From positions 1 to 34,732 of the forward strand of contig JANXML010000100.1 of NCBI GenBank assembly GCA_025354645.1: a DNA stretch of 34,732 nucleotides, in the 5' to 3' direction. The notes beneath the pieces are model-generated. The model did not search any database. It was not told the origin of the DNA and saw only the letters and a program-made list of their open reading frames with translations. Positions within the stretch are counted from its first letter, which is position 1. The number at the start of each line of letters is the position of its first letter. Position numbers and translations under genes: made by a program. The stretch is from Arcicella sp. (GTDB lineage: Bacteria > Bacteroidota > Bacteroidia > Cytophagales > Spirosomataceae). Shown one piece after another: positions 9,272 to 16,835 of this stretch.

Positions 9272-10183
9272 TTATATTTCAAAAAACATACCTTCCTCCG
9301 CTAATTCTGAATTCATAAATTCACTTCTGACTTCTTCTAAGAGTGGACTCAAATCTTTATACCTTGAAGAAAAATGTCCAATCAATAACTTTCCAACATT
9401 TGCTTTTCTGGCAATTTGACCAGCCTGTTTTGCCGTTGAATGATTAGTTTGAAAAGCTCTTGATTCCAAATCATTCAAAAATGTGGCTTCATGGTAAAGA
9501 AAATTTACATTTTTTATAATGTCAATAATCGGTTCATGGTATAAAGTATCTGAACAAAAAGCATAGCTCTTACTTTTTGAAGAAGGAGTTGTATAAATTC
9601 GATAATCATACTTAATTGAACCATCTTCATTTAAAATGTTTTTGCCATCTTTCAACAACTTGATTTGCTCAATCGTTAAATCATTTGGCATTGTTTCTTT
9701 TATAATCTTGTGTTTATGAGGCTTTTCTCTGAATAAAAATCCACAACATTCAACTCGGTGAATTAAAGGAATTGTTGTCACCGTAATATGTTCATTTTCA
9801 AACAATTGATAAGAATTTTTGGTATCCGTTTCAATAAAATGCAATTTAAAGTTCAACCACGCACCAGAATATTTAAGTTGAATGGTAATTATTTCCGCCA
9901 ATCCTTTGGGACCAAATATCCATAAATCATCAACTCTTCGGTGCATATTTAAAGTTGAAATCAATCCAATTAATCCAAAATAATGATCGCCGTGTAGATG
10001 TGTAATGAAGATGTATTTCAGCCGAGTTGGACGAAGTTTATAGCGAAGTAACTGATTTTGAGTTCCTTCCCCACAATCAATTAAATAGCCATCTTGCTCA
10101 ATTTGAAGAAAATGAGCCGTAGGATTTCGTGTGAGAACAGGCGTTGCTGAACCAGTACCTAAGATTGTTAAATTAAAACTCAA
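9272..10183 (-). CDS. rnz: Ribonuclease Z
   Basis: The tRNA 3'-processing endonuclease, which cleaves after the discriminator base of tRNA precursors that lack an encoded CCA (as the three tRNAs in this window do). The 303-residue length is usual for the short form. The metallo-beta-lactamase signature HLHGDH is at residues 62-67 after MSFNLTILGTGSATP and DCGEGTQ. Further metal ligands are seen in FCSDT and the C-terminal IGHFSSRY. The start codon is TTG at 10183 (the minus strand reads ACA TTG AGT); no in-frame ATG precedes it and the residues that follow are the family's normal N-terminus. A heptamer array lies 11-45 bp upstream and a candidate promoter beyond it; a strong terminator follows. 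Confidence 0.95.
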   Translation of the reverse strand: MSFNLTILGTGSATPVLTRNPTAHFLQIEQDGYLIDCGEGTQNQLLRYKLRPTRLKYIFITHLHGDHYFGLIGLISTLNMHRRVDDLWIFGPKGLAEIITIQLKYSGAWLNFKLHFIETDTKNSYQLFENEHITVTTIPLIHRVECCGFLFREKPHKHKIIKETMPNDLTIEQIKLLKDGKNILNEDGSIKYDYRIYTTPSSKSKSYAFCSDTLYHEPIIDIIKNVNFLYHEATFLNDLESRAFQTNHSTAKQAGQIARKANVGKLLIGHFSSRYKDLSPLLEEVRSEFMNSELAEEGMFFEI

Positions 10184-10193
10184 TGTATTTGGG

Positions 10194-10228
10194 ATTAATA
10201 GTTAATGGTTAACAGTTGCTGGTTATTG
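10194..10228. repeat. Heptamer array upstream of rnz
   Basis: Five consecutive 7-nt units on the plus strand: ATTAATA, GTTAATG, GTTAACA, GTTGCTG, GTTATTG. They lie 11 bp upstream of the TTG start of rnz, probably in its leader. They belong to the same GTTANYN class as the larger array at 23291-23388. Confidence 0.7.
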
Positions 10229-10262
10229 AAATGTTATCAAACTCTTAAAAGTAATAATAAGA

Positions 10263-10298
10263 CAAAAATTATACCTTGAATCCTTGTCATACAAAAAA
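10263..10298 (-). promoter_or_regulatory. Candidate promoter of rnz
   Basis: On the minus strand TTTTTTG is followed 18 bp later by TATAATTTTTG, a near match to the Bacteroidota TTG-N19-TAnnTTTG pattern. Transcription would start about 70 bp before the rnz start, placing the heptamer array inside the leader. Confidence 0.4.
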
Positions 10299-10328
10299 CT
10301 AATAATTTTTTACTTACAACCAATAACC

Positions 10329-10369
10329 AAAAAAACCTCATCAAACTAACGTTAGACGAGGCTTTTTTG
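10329..10369. terminator. Intrinsic terminator after the STAS gene
   Basis: Arms CCTCATC (10336-10342) and GACGAGG (10355-10361) pair, with one G-T pair, around an inner TAACGTTA palindrome. A and T runs flank both sides, so it can work in both directions. It begins 20 bp beyond the STAS stop and separates that gene from rnz. Confidence 0.8.
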
Positions 10370-10388
10370 TTTATAAAATGCTTTCAAA

Positions 10389-10826
10389 TCAATAATCTGA
10401 CTCTTTTTCGCCTCCTCCTCCACTGTCACCATATTCACCGTGGTCGTATTCATCGTCTTCATCTGACTGAAAATCATTTTCTAATTCGTTCAAATAAACC
10501 GCATCAATCGCTTCCTGAGTGGTCGGCATAACCGTTAAGTCCTCAATTTTTGCGGCGTCTAATTGGTCAATAATTTCCTCATTTTTTGTAACGATGATTA
10601 AAAGACCTAATTCATTCAAGCAAATTTTGTTGGCTTTTCTAATCAATGAGATTCCGAAGCCATCCAATTCAACGATGGAATTAAATTCCATAATCATATT
10701 GCCGTACCCTTCTCGAAATAATTTTCTAACCAAAAGTTCAAGTTCTGGCGAGTTCTCTTGATTTAAAGAAGTTTCTTTAAGTTCGATTAGAGCGAATTGT
10801 TCGTTTTTTTCTACCTTAAATTCCAT
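10389..10826 (-). CDS. STAS-domain protein (anti-sigma factor antagonist-like)
   Basis: Residues 1 to about 105 look like a STAS domain, the fold of SpoIIAA-type anti-anti-sigma factors: alternating short strands and helices, with MIMEFNSIVELDGFGISLIRKA where the regulatory loop and helix would be. The usual phosphorylatable Ser/Thr of the D-S-[ST]-G loop is replaced (ELDGFGIS), so phosphorylation control is doubtful. The C-terminal 35 residues form an acidic and glycine-rich tail (QSDEDDEYDHGEYGDSGG). The gene follows purC by 30 bp on the same strand. Its partner is unknown. Confidence 0.78.
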   Translation of the reverse strand: MEFKVEKNEQFALIELKETSLNQENSPELELLVRKLFREGYGNMIMEFNSIVELDGFGISLIRKANKICLNELGLLIIVTKNEEIIDQLDAAKIEDLTVMPTTQEAIDAVYLNELENDFQSDEDDEYDHGEYGDSGGGGEKESDY

Positions 10827-10856
10827 AAAATTTTATTCTAATGTTTTAATGTATAA

Positions 10857-11801
10857 TTACTGGTTTAACGCCAAGTAATTATTAATATTTGTTTCAACCC
10901 TTTTTAAAACATCTACTGATGTGTCTTTCTCAAATTTCTTACCACTTACTTTTTCAAAAAGTTCAATATATCGTTCAGAAATTTGGTTAATCCATTCATC
11001 CGACATTTCTGGGACAGATTGCCCTTCCTTTCCTTGAAAACCATTAGCAATCAACCATTCTCTAACAAACTCTTTCGATAATTGTTTTTGAGGTTCTCCT
11101 TTTCCTTGACGTTCGGAATATCCTTCTATATAAAAATATCGTGACGAATCGGGTGTATGAATTTCATCAATCAATGTAATTTGACCGTCTTTATTTCCAA
11201 ATTCATATTTTGTGTCCACCAAAATTAATCCTTGTTGAGCCGCCATTTCAGTTCCTTTCGCAAAAAGTGTCAAAGTAAATTTTTCAAGTTGACAATATTC
11301 TTCTTCTGAAATTAAACCATGTGAAAGGATTTCCTCTCTTGAAATATCTTCATCGTGTCCTTCATGTACTTTGGTTGTTGGCGTAATGATTGGTGTTGGT
11401 AATTTATCGTTTTCTTTTAATCCTTCTGGTAAAATTACCCCGCACAACGTTCTCAATCCTGATTTATAAGTTCGCCAAGCATGACCTGCCAAATATCCTC
11501 GAACAACCATTTCAACGGGATAAGTTTCACACTTCAAACCCACACTTACATTAGGGTCAGGTGTGGCAACGAGCCAATTTGGAACAACATCACGAGTGGC
11601 ATTCAAAAAATATTCTGCAATTTGATTTAATACTTGTCCTTTAAATGGAATTGCTTTGGGAAGCACCACATCAAAGGCGGATATTCTATCGGATGCCACC
11701 ATAACTAACAGATTTTCAAAGGAATAGACATCACGAACTTTACCTTTGTAGAAACCAGTTTGATGAGGAAAATTAAAATTTGTTGTATCTAATGTGTTCA
11801 T
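10857..11801 (-). CDS. purC: Phosphoribosylaminoimidazole-succinocarboxamide synthase (SAICAR synthase)
   Basis: Joins aspartate to CAIR using ATP, in de novo purine synthesis. The 314-residue protein has the family's strands in order: [12 protein letters not shown] (nucleotide site), [44 protein letters not shown] and [15 protein letters not shown] place the start at the ATG at 11801 ([20 protein letters not shown]). The frame is open back to 11876, but that extension is simply the CGATTTT heptamer array read as [13 protein letters not shown]. The thiolase gene is upstream and the STAS gene downstream, both on the same strand. Confidence 0.96.
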   Translation of the reverse strand: MNTLDTTNFNFPHQTGFYKGKVRDVYSFENLLVMVASDRISAFDVVLPKAIPFKGQVLNQIAEYFLNATRDVVPNWLVATPDPNVSVGLKCETYPVEMVVRGYLAGHAWRTYKSGLRTLCGVILPEGLKENDKLPTPIITPTTKVHEGHDEDISREEILSHGLISEEEYCQLEKFTLTLFAKGTEMAAQQGLILVDTKYEFGNKDGQITLIDEIHTPDSSRYFYIEGYSERQGKGEPQKQLSKEFVREWLIANGFQGKEGQSVPEMSDEWINQISERYIELFEKVSGKKFEKDTSVDVLKRVETNINNYLALNQ

Positions 11802-11802
11802 T

Positions 11803-11881
11803 ATTTCGATTTTCGATTTTCGATTTTCGATTTTCGATTTCAAACACTTCATCCGAAATCGAAAATCTGAAATCAAAAATC
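11803..11881. repeat. CGATTTT heptamer array with inverted arm, upstream of purC
   Basis: Five 7-nt units CGATTTT run from 11807 to 11841, ending 5 bp from the purC ATG. After a 12-bp spacer come four units of the opposite orientation (CCGAAAT, CGAAAAT, CTGAAAT, CAAAAAT; 11853-11880). The two halves can pair as a long imperfect hairpin between the thiolase stop and the purC start. Confidence 0.8.
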
Positions 11882-11884
11882 TTT

Positions 11885-13066
11885 TTACATTCTCTCAATC
11901 ACGATTGCCGTAGCTCCACCGCCTCCATTACATATACCCATTGCACCATACCGACCTTTGGTTTGTCTTAAAACGGAAATCAATGTCGTCAAAATTCTGG
12001 CTCCCGACGCTCCAAGTGGGTGTCCTAATGAAACTGCACCCCCAAATATATTAACCTTTTTGTGAGGAATCTCTAACATTTTTTCAAACGCCAAAGGTAC
12101 TACTGAAAACGCCTCATTAATCTCAAAATAATCAATTTCTTCTTTAATTAAATTTGCCATTTTGATTGCTTTTGGCACTGCAACCGTTGGTGAAGTTGTA
12201 AATAATGCTGGCTCTTGCTCAGAATCTGCAAAGCCAATTATCTTCGCCAAAGGCAATAAACCTAATCTTTCAGCTTTCTTTCTTGACATTAAAACCAATG
12301 CACAAGCTCCATCATTTAAGGTTGAGGCATTTGCGGCAGTAACCGTTCCTCTTTTTTCAAAAGCAGATTTTAGGTTCGGAATTTTATTGAAATCAACTTT
12401 TTTAAATTCTTCATCCTCCGAAACTGTAACAATTCCTTTCTTGGTCTGAATTTCTACTGGAACAATTTCATCATCAAAAAAACCGTTCTCAGTTGCTTCT
12501 GCCGCTCTTTTATATGAATCAATGGCATAAGCATCTTGTGCTTCACGACTAAAACCATATTTACGTGCCGTTTGGTCAGCAAAGAATCCCATTGGAATTT
12601 GGTCATATACGTCCATTAATCCATCTTTTTCTAAACCATCAACTAACGTATTTGAACCATACTTATAACCAAAACGAGCATTTGGAACATAGAAAGGGGC
12701 ATTCGACATGCTTTCCATCCCACCCGCAACAGCCACTTCTGTTAAACCTAACATAATGCTTTGTGCGGCATAAATAATGGCTTTTGCACCCGATGCACAT
12801 ACTTTATTCACGGTTGTGCATCGTACTTGGGCAGGTAATCCAGCACCTAAAGCAGCCTGACGAGCGGGTGCTTGTCCGAGATTGGCGGATACTACATTTC
12901 CCATGATTACTTCTTCAACTAATTCTGGTTTGATTCCAGCTTTTTCGACGGCAGCTTTTATAACAATGCTGCCTAATTGAGTGGCTGAAAGGCTTGATAA
13001 AACCCCTCCAAAACTTCCAATCGGCGTTCTCACAGCCGAGACAATATATACTTCTTGAGTACTCAT
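11885..13066 (-). CDS. Acetyl-CoA C-acetyltransferase (thiolase II)
   Basis: Condenses two acetyl-CoA, or cleaves acetoacetyl-CoA, in the cytoplasm. The 393-residue length is typical. Catalytic residues are visible: nucleophile Cys90 in [10 protein letters not shown], the histidine in [10 protein letters not shown] and the second cysteine in CNGGGGA near the C-terminus. It lies 9 bp downstream of the TPR gene and just upstream of purC, so it may be read as part of the same minus-strand run. No other butanoate or beta-oxidation genes are nearby. Biosynthetic thiolase (atoB/phaA type) fits better than FadA, by length and sequence. Confidence 0.94.
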   Translation of the reverse strand: MSTQEVYIVSAVRTPIGSFGGVLSSLSATQLGSIVIKAAVEKAGIKPELVEEVIMGNVVSANLGQAPARQAALGAGLPAQVRCTTVNKVCASGAKAIIYAAQSIMLGLTEVAVAGGMESMSNAPFYVPNARFGYKYGSNTLVDGLEKDGLMDVYDQIPMGFFADQTARKYGFSREAQDAYAIDSYKRAAEATENGFFDDEIVPVEIQTKKGIVTVSEDEEFKKVDFNKIPNLKSAFEKRGTVTAANASTLNDGACALVLMSRKKAERLGLLPLAKIIGFADSEQEPALFTTSPTVAVPKAIKMANLIKEEIDYFEINEAFSVVPLAFEKMLEIPHKKVNIFGGAVSLGHPLGASGARILTTLISVLRQTKGRYGAMGICNGGGGATAIVIERM

Positions 13067-13075
13067 AAATTTATT

Positions 13076-13618
13076 TTACCAATTTTTAGTGATATGTGAG
13101 TCCTTACTTTTTACTAAATTCTGTTTTTGTTGAATATATTGAATTTCACTATTTTTCATACCATCCAAGATAGTTTTTGCCTTTTCAGGTGTTAATCCAT
13201 AGTTTTTCAACGTTTTTAACAATTCTTTTTGTGAATTATCATTAGCAATTTCCTTTTTCTCTTCCATCGTTTGTTGTTGAGGAATTTGCTGATTTTTTTT
13301 CGGGTTTAAAGTGTTCTGAGTCTTATTTTGTATTGGATGATATTGCCGCTTTAATAATTCATAATTAAAGCGTGCAATTTCATTATCTGGTTTTAGAATT
13401 AGTGCCTCTCTGAACAATGCCAATGCCTTTGCTGAATCTTTTTCAGTACATAAAATTATTCCCAATTGAGAGTAAGTAGTTGATGCCAAAATTGGCTCTT
13501 GTAAACTAATTAATTGAGCATATTTTCGACGAGCAGCAAGAATATCATTCTCTTCAAAAAGGGAATTTGCTAAATTTAAAGTTACTTCTGGTGGCGTGAA
13601 AAAAGACTGTTTCGCCAA
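13076..13618 (-). CDS. TPR protein, BatC-like; true start uncertain
   Basis: At least two tetratricopeptide repeats are visible: PEVTLNLANSLFEENDILAARRKYAQLI and TTYSQLGIILCTEKDSAKALALFREALILKPDN. A charged Gln/Lys-rich tail follows. The start shown is a TTG that would cut into the first repeat. The frame is open upstream to a stop at 13778-13780 and encodes a hydrophobic segment (IINSIVFYIFLWILD) and a TPR helix (KDAQKAYLQGNFNEASLQYQ), so the real protein is probably anchored and about 50 residues longer. That part has no ATG, GTG or TTG before it; the start is either non-canonical (ATC/ATT/CTG) or lost by mutation. It follows a BatB-like VWA gene, the usual place of batC. Confidence 0.7.
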   Translation of the reverse strand: MAKQSFFTPPEVTLNLANSLFEENDILAARRKYAQLISLQEPILASTTYSQLGIILCTEKDSAKALALFREALILKPDNEIARFNYELLKRQYHPIQNKTQNTLNPKKNQQIPQQQTMEEKKEIANDNSQKELLKTLKNYGLTPEKAKTILDGMKNSEIQYIQQKQNLVKSKDSHITKNW

Positions 13619-13886
13619 AAGTTGATATTGTAATGAAGCCTCATTAAAATTTCCTTGTAAATACGCTTTTTGGGCATCCTTGGTTGCCTTATTACGAATA
13701 TTTACTTTCGTAAAAGAGCTATTGTCCAGAATCCACAGAAATATGTAAAAAACGATTGAGTTGATGATTACAAATTTTTAAGTATCAGTTAACTTTTAAT
13801 AAAGTTAAATCATTCTCCTGTGACAACGACTTAACGCAATTAATTAAAAAAAGAAGATGCAGATGGGTTAAAATTAGAGAAGAATT

Positions 13887-14846
13887 TTATAATTGAAACG
13901 TCCTTACCGTAAAGAATACGTCAATCCCAAGCAAAAATAATGCAATGATTAGAAAATAAAAATATTTATTTGAAATAACATCAACTTGACGGTCATCAAA
14001 TACGTTTGCAGTTATTTCAGAAAGTTGTCTGATTAATTCATTAAAACTACCAGATACTGTATTGATTTCCAAGTATTTACCTCCTGTTAGGGATGCCATT
14101 TTTTGTAAAGAAGCTGATTCTAATTTGGTAACCACAATATCTCCATTTTCATCTTTTTTATAATTACTTCCTTGCCTCAAAGTGATTCCATTATTTGTGC
14201 CTACGCCAATGCAGAAGAAATCTATTCCTTTTTTTCTTATTTCTGATAAAATTGACTTGTTATCTGCCCCAAAATTTTCACCATCACTAATCAGAACAAT
14301 CACTTTGGCTTGGGTTTTTGACTTTGTTTTAGTCAATTTATCTAACGCTAATTGTAGAGCAGGGCTAAAATCTGTGCCTCCTTCTGGCAATAAACTTGTG
14401 TTAATTCTTGGAACAAATAGATTGATGGCATTCCTATCAAAAGTTAGCGGAGAAAGCATTAGAGCATCTTGCGAAAAGACAATTAGCCCAACTCGATCAT
14501 TTGCAAATTGATTAACTAATCGATTAATTTCAAATTTAGCTTTTTCAATTCTACTTGGCTGAATATCAGTGGCATCCATTGATTTTGAAATATCGATTAA
14601 CAAAAAAACATCTTTGCCATCCGCTTTAACTGTACCTTTCAAATCTCCAAAAGACGGATTTAACAATGCCAAAAGCATCATTATGAAGTAAATACTACGC
14701 AAAATAAATTTCAGAATACTCGATCTTGCGGATGTTTCTAAACGACGAGCAATCCAGAATATACGTCCAAGATATATAAGATATAAAATGAAAAATATTA
14801 CCAGAAACCATTGTTCAGCACTATTAAATTCGGACGTTAAATTCAT
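13887..14846 (-). CDS. VWA-domain membrane protein, BatB/BatA-like
   Basis: A 319-residue membrane protein: two helices near the N-terminus (residues about 12-35 and 45-63), a von Willebrand A domain at about 78-285 and a C-terminal helix (YFYFLIIALFLLGIDVFF). The metal-ion-dependent adhesion site is intact: D85-x-S87-x-S89 in LIDISKSMDATD, the threonine in PEGGTDFSPAL and the aspartate in VLISDGENFG. This architecture is that of Bat (Bacteroides aerotolerance) proteins BatA and BatB. Only a TPR partner follows, so the full batABCDE set and the MoxR ATPase are not here. Its promoter lies about 30 bp upstream. Confidence 0.88.
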   Translation of the reverse strand: MNLTSEFNSAEQWFLVIFFILYLIYLGRIFWIARRLETSARSSILKFILRSIYFIMMLLALLNPSFGDLKGTVKADGKDVFLLIDISKSMDATDIQPSRIEKAKFEINRLVNQFANDRVGLIVFSQDALMLSPLTFDRNAINLFVPRINTSLLPEGGTDFSPALQLALDKLTKTKSKTQAKVIVLISDGENFGADNKSILSEIRKKGIDFFCIGVGTNNGITLRQGSNYKKDENGDIVVTKLESASLQKMASLTGGKYLEINTVSGSFNELIRQLSEITANVFDDRQVDVISNKYFYFLIIALFLLGIDVFFTVRTFQL

Positions 14847-14879
14847 ACTGCCCTTTATTGGGATTTTTCAATATTAATG

Positions 14880-14909
14880 CGAAAATAACAAAATCCGATT
14901 ATATAACAA
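14880..14909 (-). promoter_or_regulatory. Promoter of the BatB-like gene
   Basis: On the minus strand TTG is followed after 19 bp by TATTTTCG, one base from the Bacteroidota TTG-N19-TAnnTTTG pattern. Transcription would start near 14873, about 27 bp before the ATG at 14846. Confidence 0.5.
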
Positions 14910-14964
14910 GTTTTGAATTACCGAAAACAGGTTTTTGCCAATAATTTTCCACTTAAATTTTCCT

Positions 14965-14972
14965 TACCTTTG
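14965..14972 (+). promoter_or_regulatory. -7 box of the RluA-family gene
   Basis: TACCTTTG is an exact TAnnTTTG box 20 bp before the ATG at 14993, so the leader is only about 15 nt. No clear TTG at -33. Confidence 0.65.
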
Positions 14973-14992
14973 TACTCGAAAAAATAAAAATA

Positions 14993-15910
14993 ATGAAAGA
15001 ATCTGGTAGAATAGAGGTTGTACAAAAACCAAAAGAGATTAAAAAAACAAAACCACAATTTGTTGTTACAGAACAAGTTGAATTATTGACCTTTTTGTTG
15101 GCGAGTATGCCCAATAAGAGCCGCCATAACGTAAAATCTTTTCTTCGTGATAAGCAAGTTTTGGTTAATAATAAAGCCGTAACGCAATTTAACCACCTAT
15201 TAAAACCAAATCAAGTTGTTGAAATTAAGGATGGGAAAGCTCCCGAGGAACAAAAGTATAAGGGACTAACCATCATTTTTGAAGACCAACATCTTATCGT
15301 AATTGAAAAACAGGAAGGCACTTTATCCATTGCTACCGATAAGCAAAAGTTACATAATGCGTACAGTATTTTAAGTGATCATATCAAAAAAGAAGATCCA
15401 AGAAATCGTATTTTCGTGATTCACCGTCTCGACCGAGAAACTTCGGGATTAATGATGTTTGCGAAAAGTGAAAAAGTACAAAAACTCATGCAAGAATCCT
15501 GGAATGCAACAATTCGAGAACGTACCTATTTGGCAGTTACGGAAGGATTTGTGAAAGACACAGAAGGTGTTATTGAATCTTATTTAGTTGAAAATAAGGC
15601 TCTTACGGTTTATTCAACCAATAATTCAGATGTAGGAAAGCACGCCATTACGCATTACGAGACTTTAAAAGCAACGGAAAATAATTCATTATTGAAAGTA
15701 AATTTAGAAACGGGTAGGAAAAATCAAATAAGAGTTCACATGAAAGATATTGGTTATCCGATTGTGGGTGATGAAAAATACGGAGCTAAAACTGACCCCA
15801 TTAGCAGATTGGGTCTTCATGCGTGGGTGCTTTCATTTATCCATCCAATTACAGGCGAAGAAATGTTTTTTGAAACTAAAATCCCAAAGAAATTTTTGTG
15901 GTTGTTTTAA
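14993..15910 (+). CDS. RluA/RluD-family pseudouridine synthase
   Basis: Converts specific uridines of rRNA (or tRNA) to pseudouridine. The N-terminal S4 RNA-binding domain covers about residues 28-85 (LLTFLLASMPNKSRHNVKSF). The catalytic domain follows, with the family motif HRLDRETSG at 144-152 and catalytic Asp147. GRKNQIRVHM and VGDEKYGA near the C-terminus are also family hallmarks. At 305 residues it is of normal length. The target position cannot be told from sequence. Its 3' end faces the TrmH-family gene with only 9 bp between stop codons. Confidence 0.93.
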   Translation: MKESGRIEVVQKPKEIKKTKPQFVVTEQVELLTFLLASMPNKSRHNVKSFLRDKQVLVNNKAVTQFNHLLKPNQVVEIKDGKAPEEQKYKGLTIIFEDQHLIVIEKQEGTLSIATDKQKLHNAYSILSDHIKKEDPRNRIFVIHRLDRETSGLMMFAKSEKVQKLMQESWNATIRERTYLAVTEGFVKDTEGVIESYLVENKALTVYSTNNSDVGKHAITHYETLKATENNSLLKVNLETGRKNQIRVHMKDIGYPIVGDEKYGAKTDPISRLGLHAWVLSFIHPITGEEMFFETKIPKKFLWLF

Positions 15911-15919
15911 ATCTGTGAG

Positions 15920-16666
15920 CTAACAATTTCGTCGGAAAACGTTGTCAAGAACGACTGCTGTGGCAATTCCCGCATTCAATGATTCTGCCCCTCCAAATTT
16001 GGGAATTGTAATTTTATGAGTAATTAATTTTGTTATTTCTTCGGAAATTCCGTTTGCTTCATTTCCAATCACAATATAGCCAGACTCTGCAAATTTCGTT
16101 TGGTGAATATTCTCGCCATCTAATAAGGTTCCATAAATATTTACCTTTTTATTTTTAATAAATATCTCTAAATCAGTGTAATACAAAGAAATTCTCGTAA
16201 ATGAACCCATTGTTGAATTGATGACTTTTGGATTATAAATGTCCACAGTTGAAGTTGAACAAATTATCTTTGTAATCCCATACCAATCAGCAATTCTAAT
16301 GATAGTTCCTAAATTTCCTGGGTCACGAATATCATCTAAAATTAAGGCAAATTCTTTATCTTTAACCAATAATTCAACGTTTTCTTTCGTTTTGACAACA
16401 CCAAGAGCTGCATTATTGGAGGTGAAAGAACCCACTTTTTCAAGTTCATTTGCGTAAACTAATTCTGGCTGAACTAAAAGATTTTTCAAAAGTGATTCAT
16501 TTTCTTCAAAAAATAATTTAGTTACAAATAGCAATTCAATCTCAAAATCAGATTTCAATAATTCAACTACACTTTTCGCCCCTTCCACAACAAAAGATTG
16601 ATGTTCTAAACGAAATTTCTTTTGTTGTAGAGAATTAATGTATTTAATTTGATTTCTGGTTATCAT
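15920..16666 (-). CDS. TrmH (SpoU)-family RNA 2'-O-methyltransferase
   Basis: A 248-residue SAM-dependent methyltransferase of the knotted SPOUT class acting on rRNA or tRNA. The three SpoU motifs are present: LDDIRDPGNLGTIIRIADW (motif 1, with the conserved N and R), IVIGNEANGIS (motif 2) and TIPKFGGAESLNAGIATAVVL (motif 3, with the SLN that closes the knot). The N-terminal substrate-binding part (QKKFRLEHQSFVVEGAKSV) resembles RlmB/TsnR-type members. ATG start at 16666. A heptamer array abuts the start codon and is presumably its leader. Confidence 0.93.
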   Translation of the reverse strand: MITRNQIKYINSLQQKKFRLEHQSFVVEGAKSVVELLKSDFEIELLFVTKLFFEENESLLKNLLVQPELVYANELEKVGSFTSNNAALGVVKTKENVELLVKDKEFALILDDIRDPGNLGTIIRIADWYGITKIICSTSTVDIYNPKVINSTMGSFTRISLYYTDLEIFIKNKKVNIYGTLLDGENIHQTKFAESGYIVIGNEANGISEEITKLITHKITIPKFGGAESLNAGIATAVVLDNVFRRNC

Positions 16667-16721
16667 GGGTTTTGTGATTGGTTACTGGAAATTAGTTATT
16701 GGTTACTTGTGATTGGAATTT
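16666..16721. repeat. Heptamer array abutting the TrmH-family start codon
   Basis: Eight units in strict 7-nt phase on the plus strand: TGGGTTT, TGTGATT, GGTTACT, GGAAATT, AGTTATT, GGTTACT, TGTGATT, GGAATTT. Two of the units occur twice. The first overlaps the last base of the start codon, so the array is the immediate 5' leader of the minus-strand gene. Confidence 0.75.
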
Positions 16722-16835
16722 TCAATCAAAAATAGAATAAATCATTATTGAATTATTTTAAAAATCTGCTCAAATCTGCAACGCAATGTAACTAAATTCC
16801 ATTGTGGGCTTATCAGCTTACCTTAACCTTATCTC

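Noticed and set aside
11802-11876. Upstream extension of the purC reading frame (25 codons)
   Set aside because: It is only the CGATTTT heptamer array read as codons ([13 protein letters not shown]); the family N-terminus begins at the ATG at 11801.
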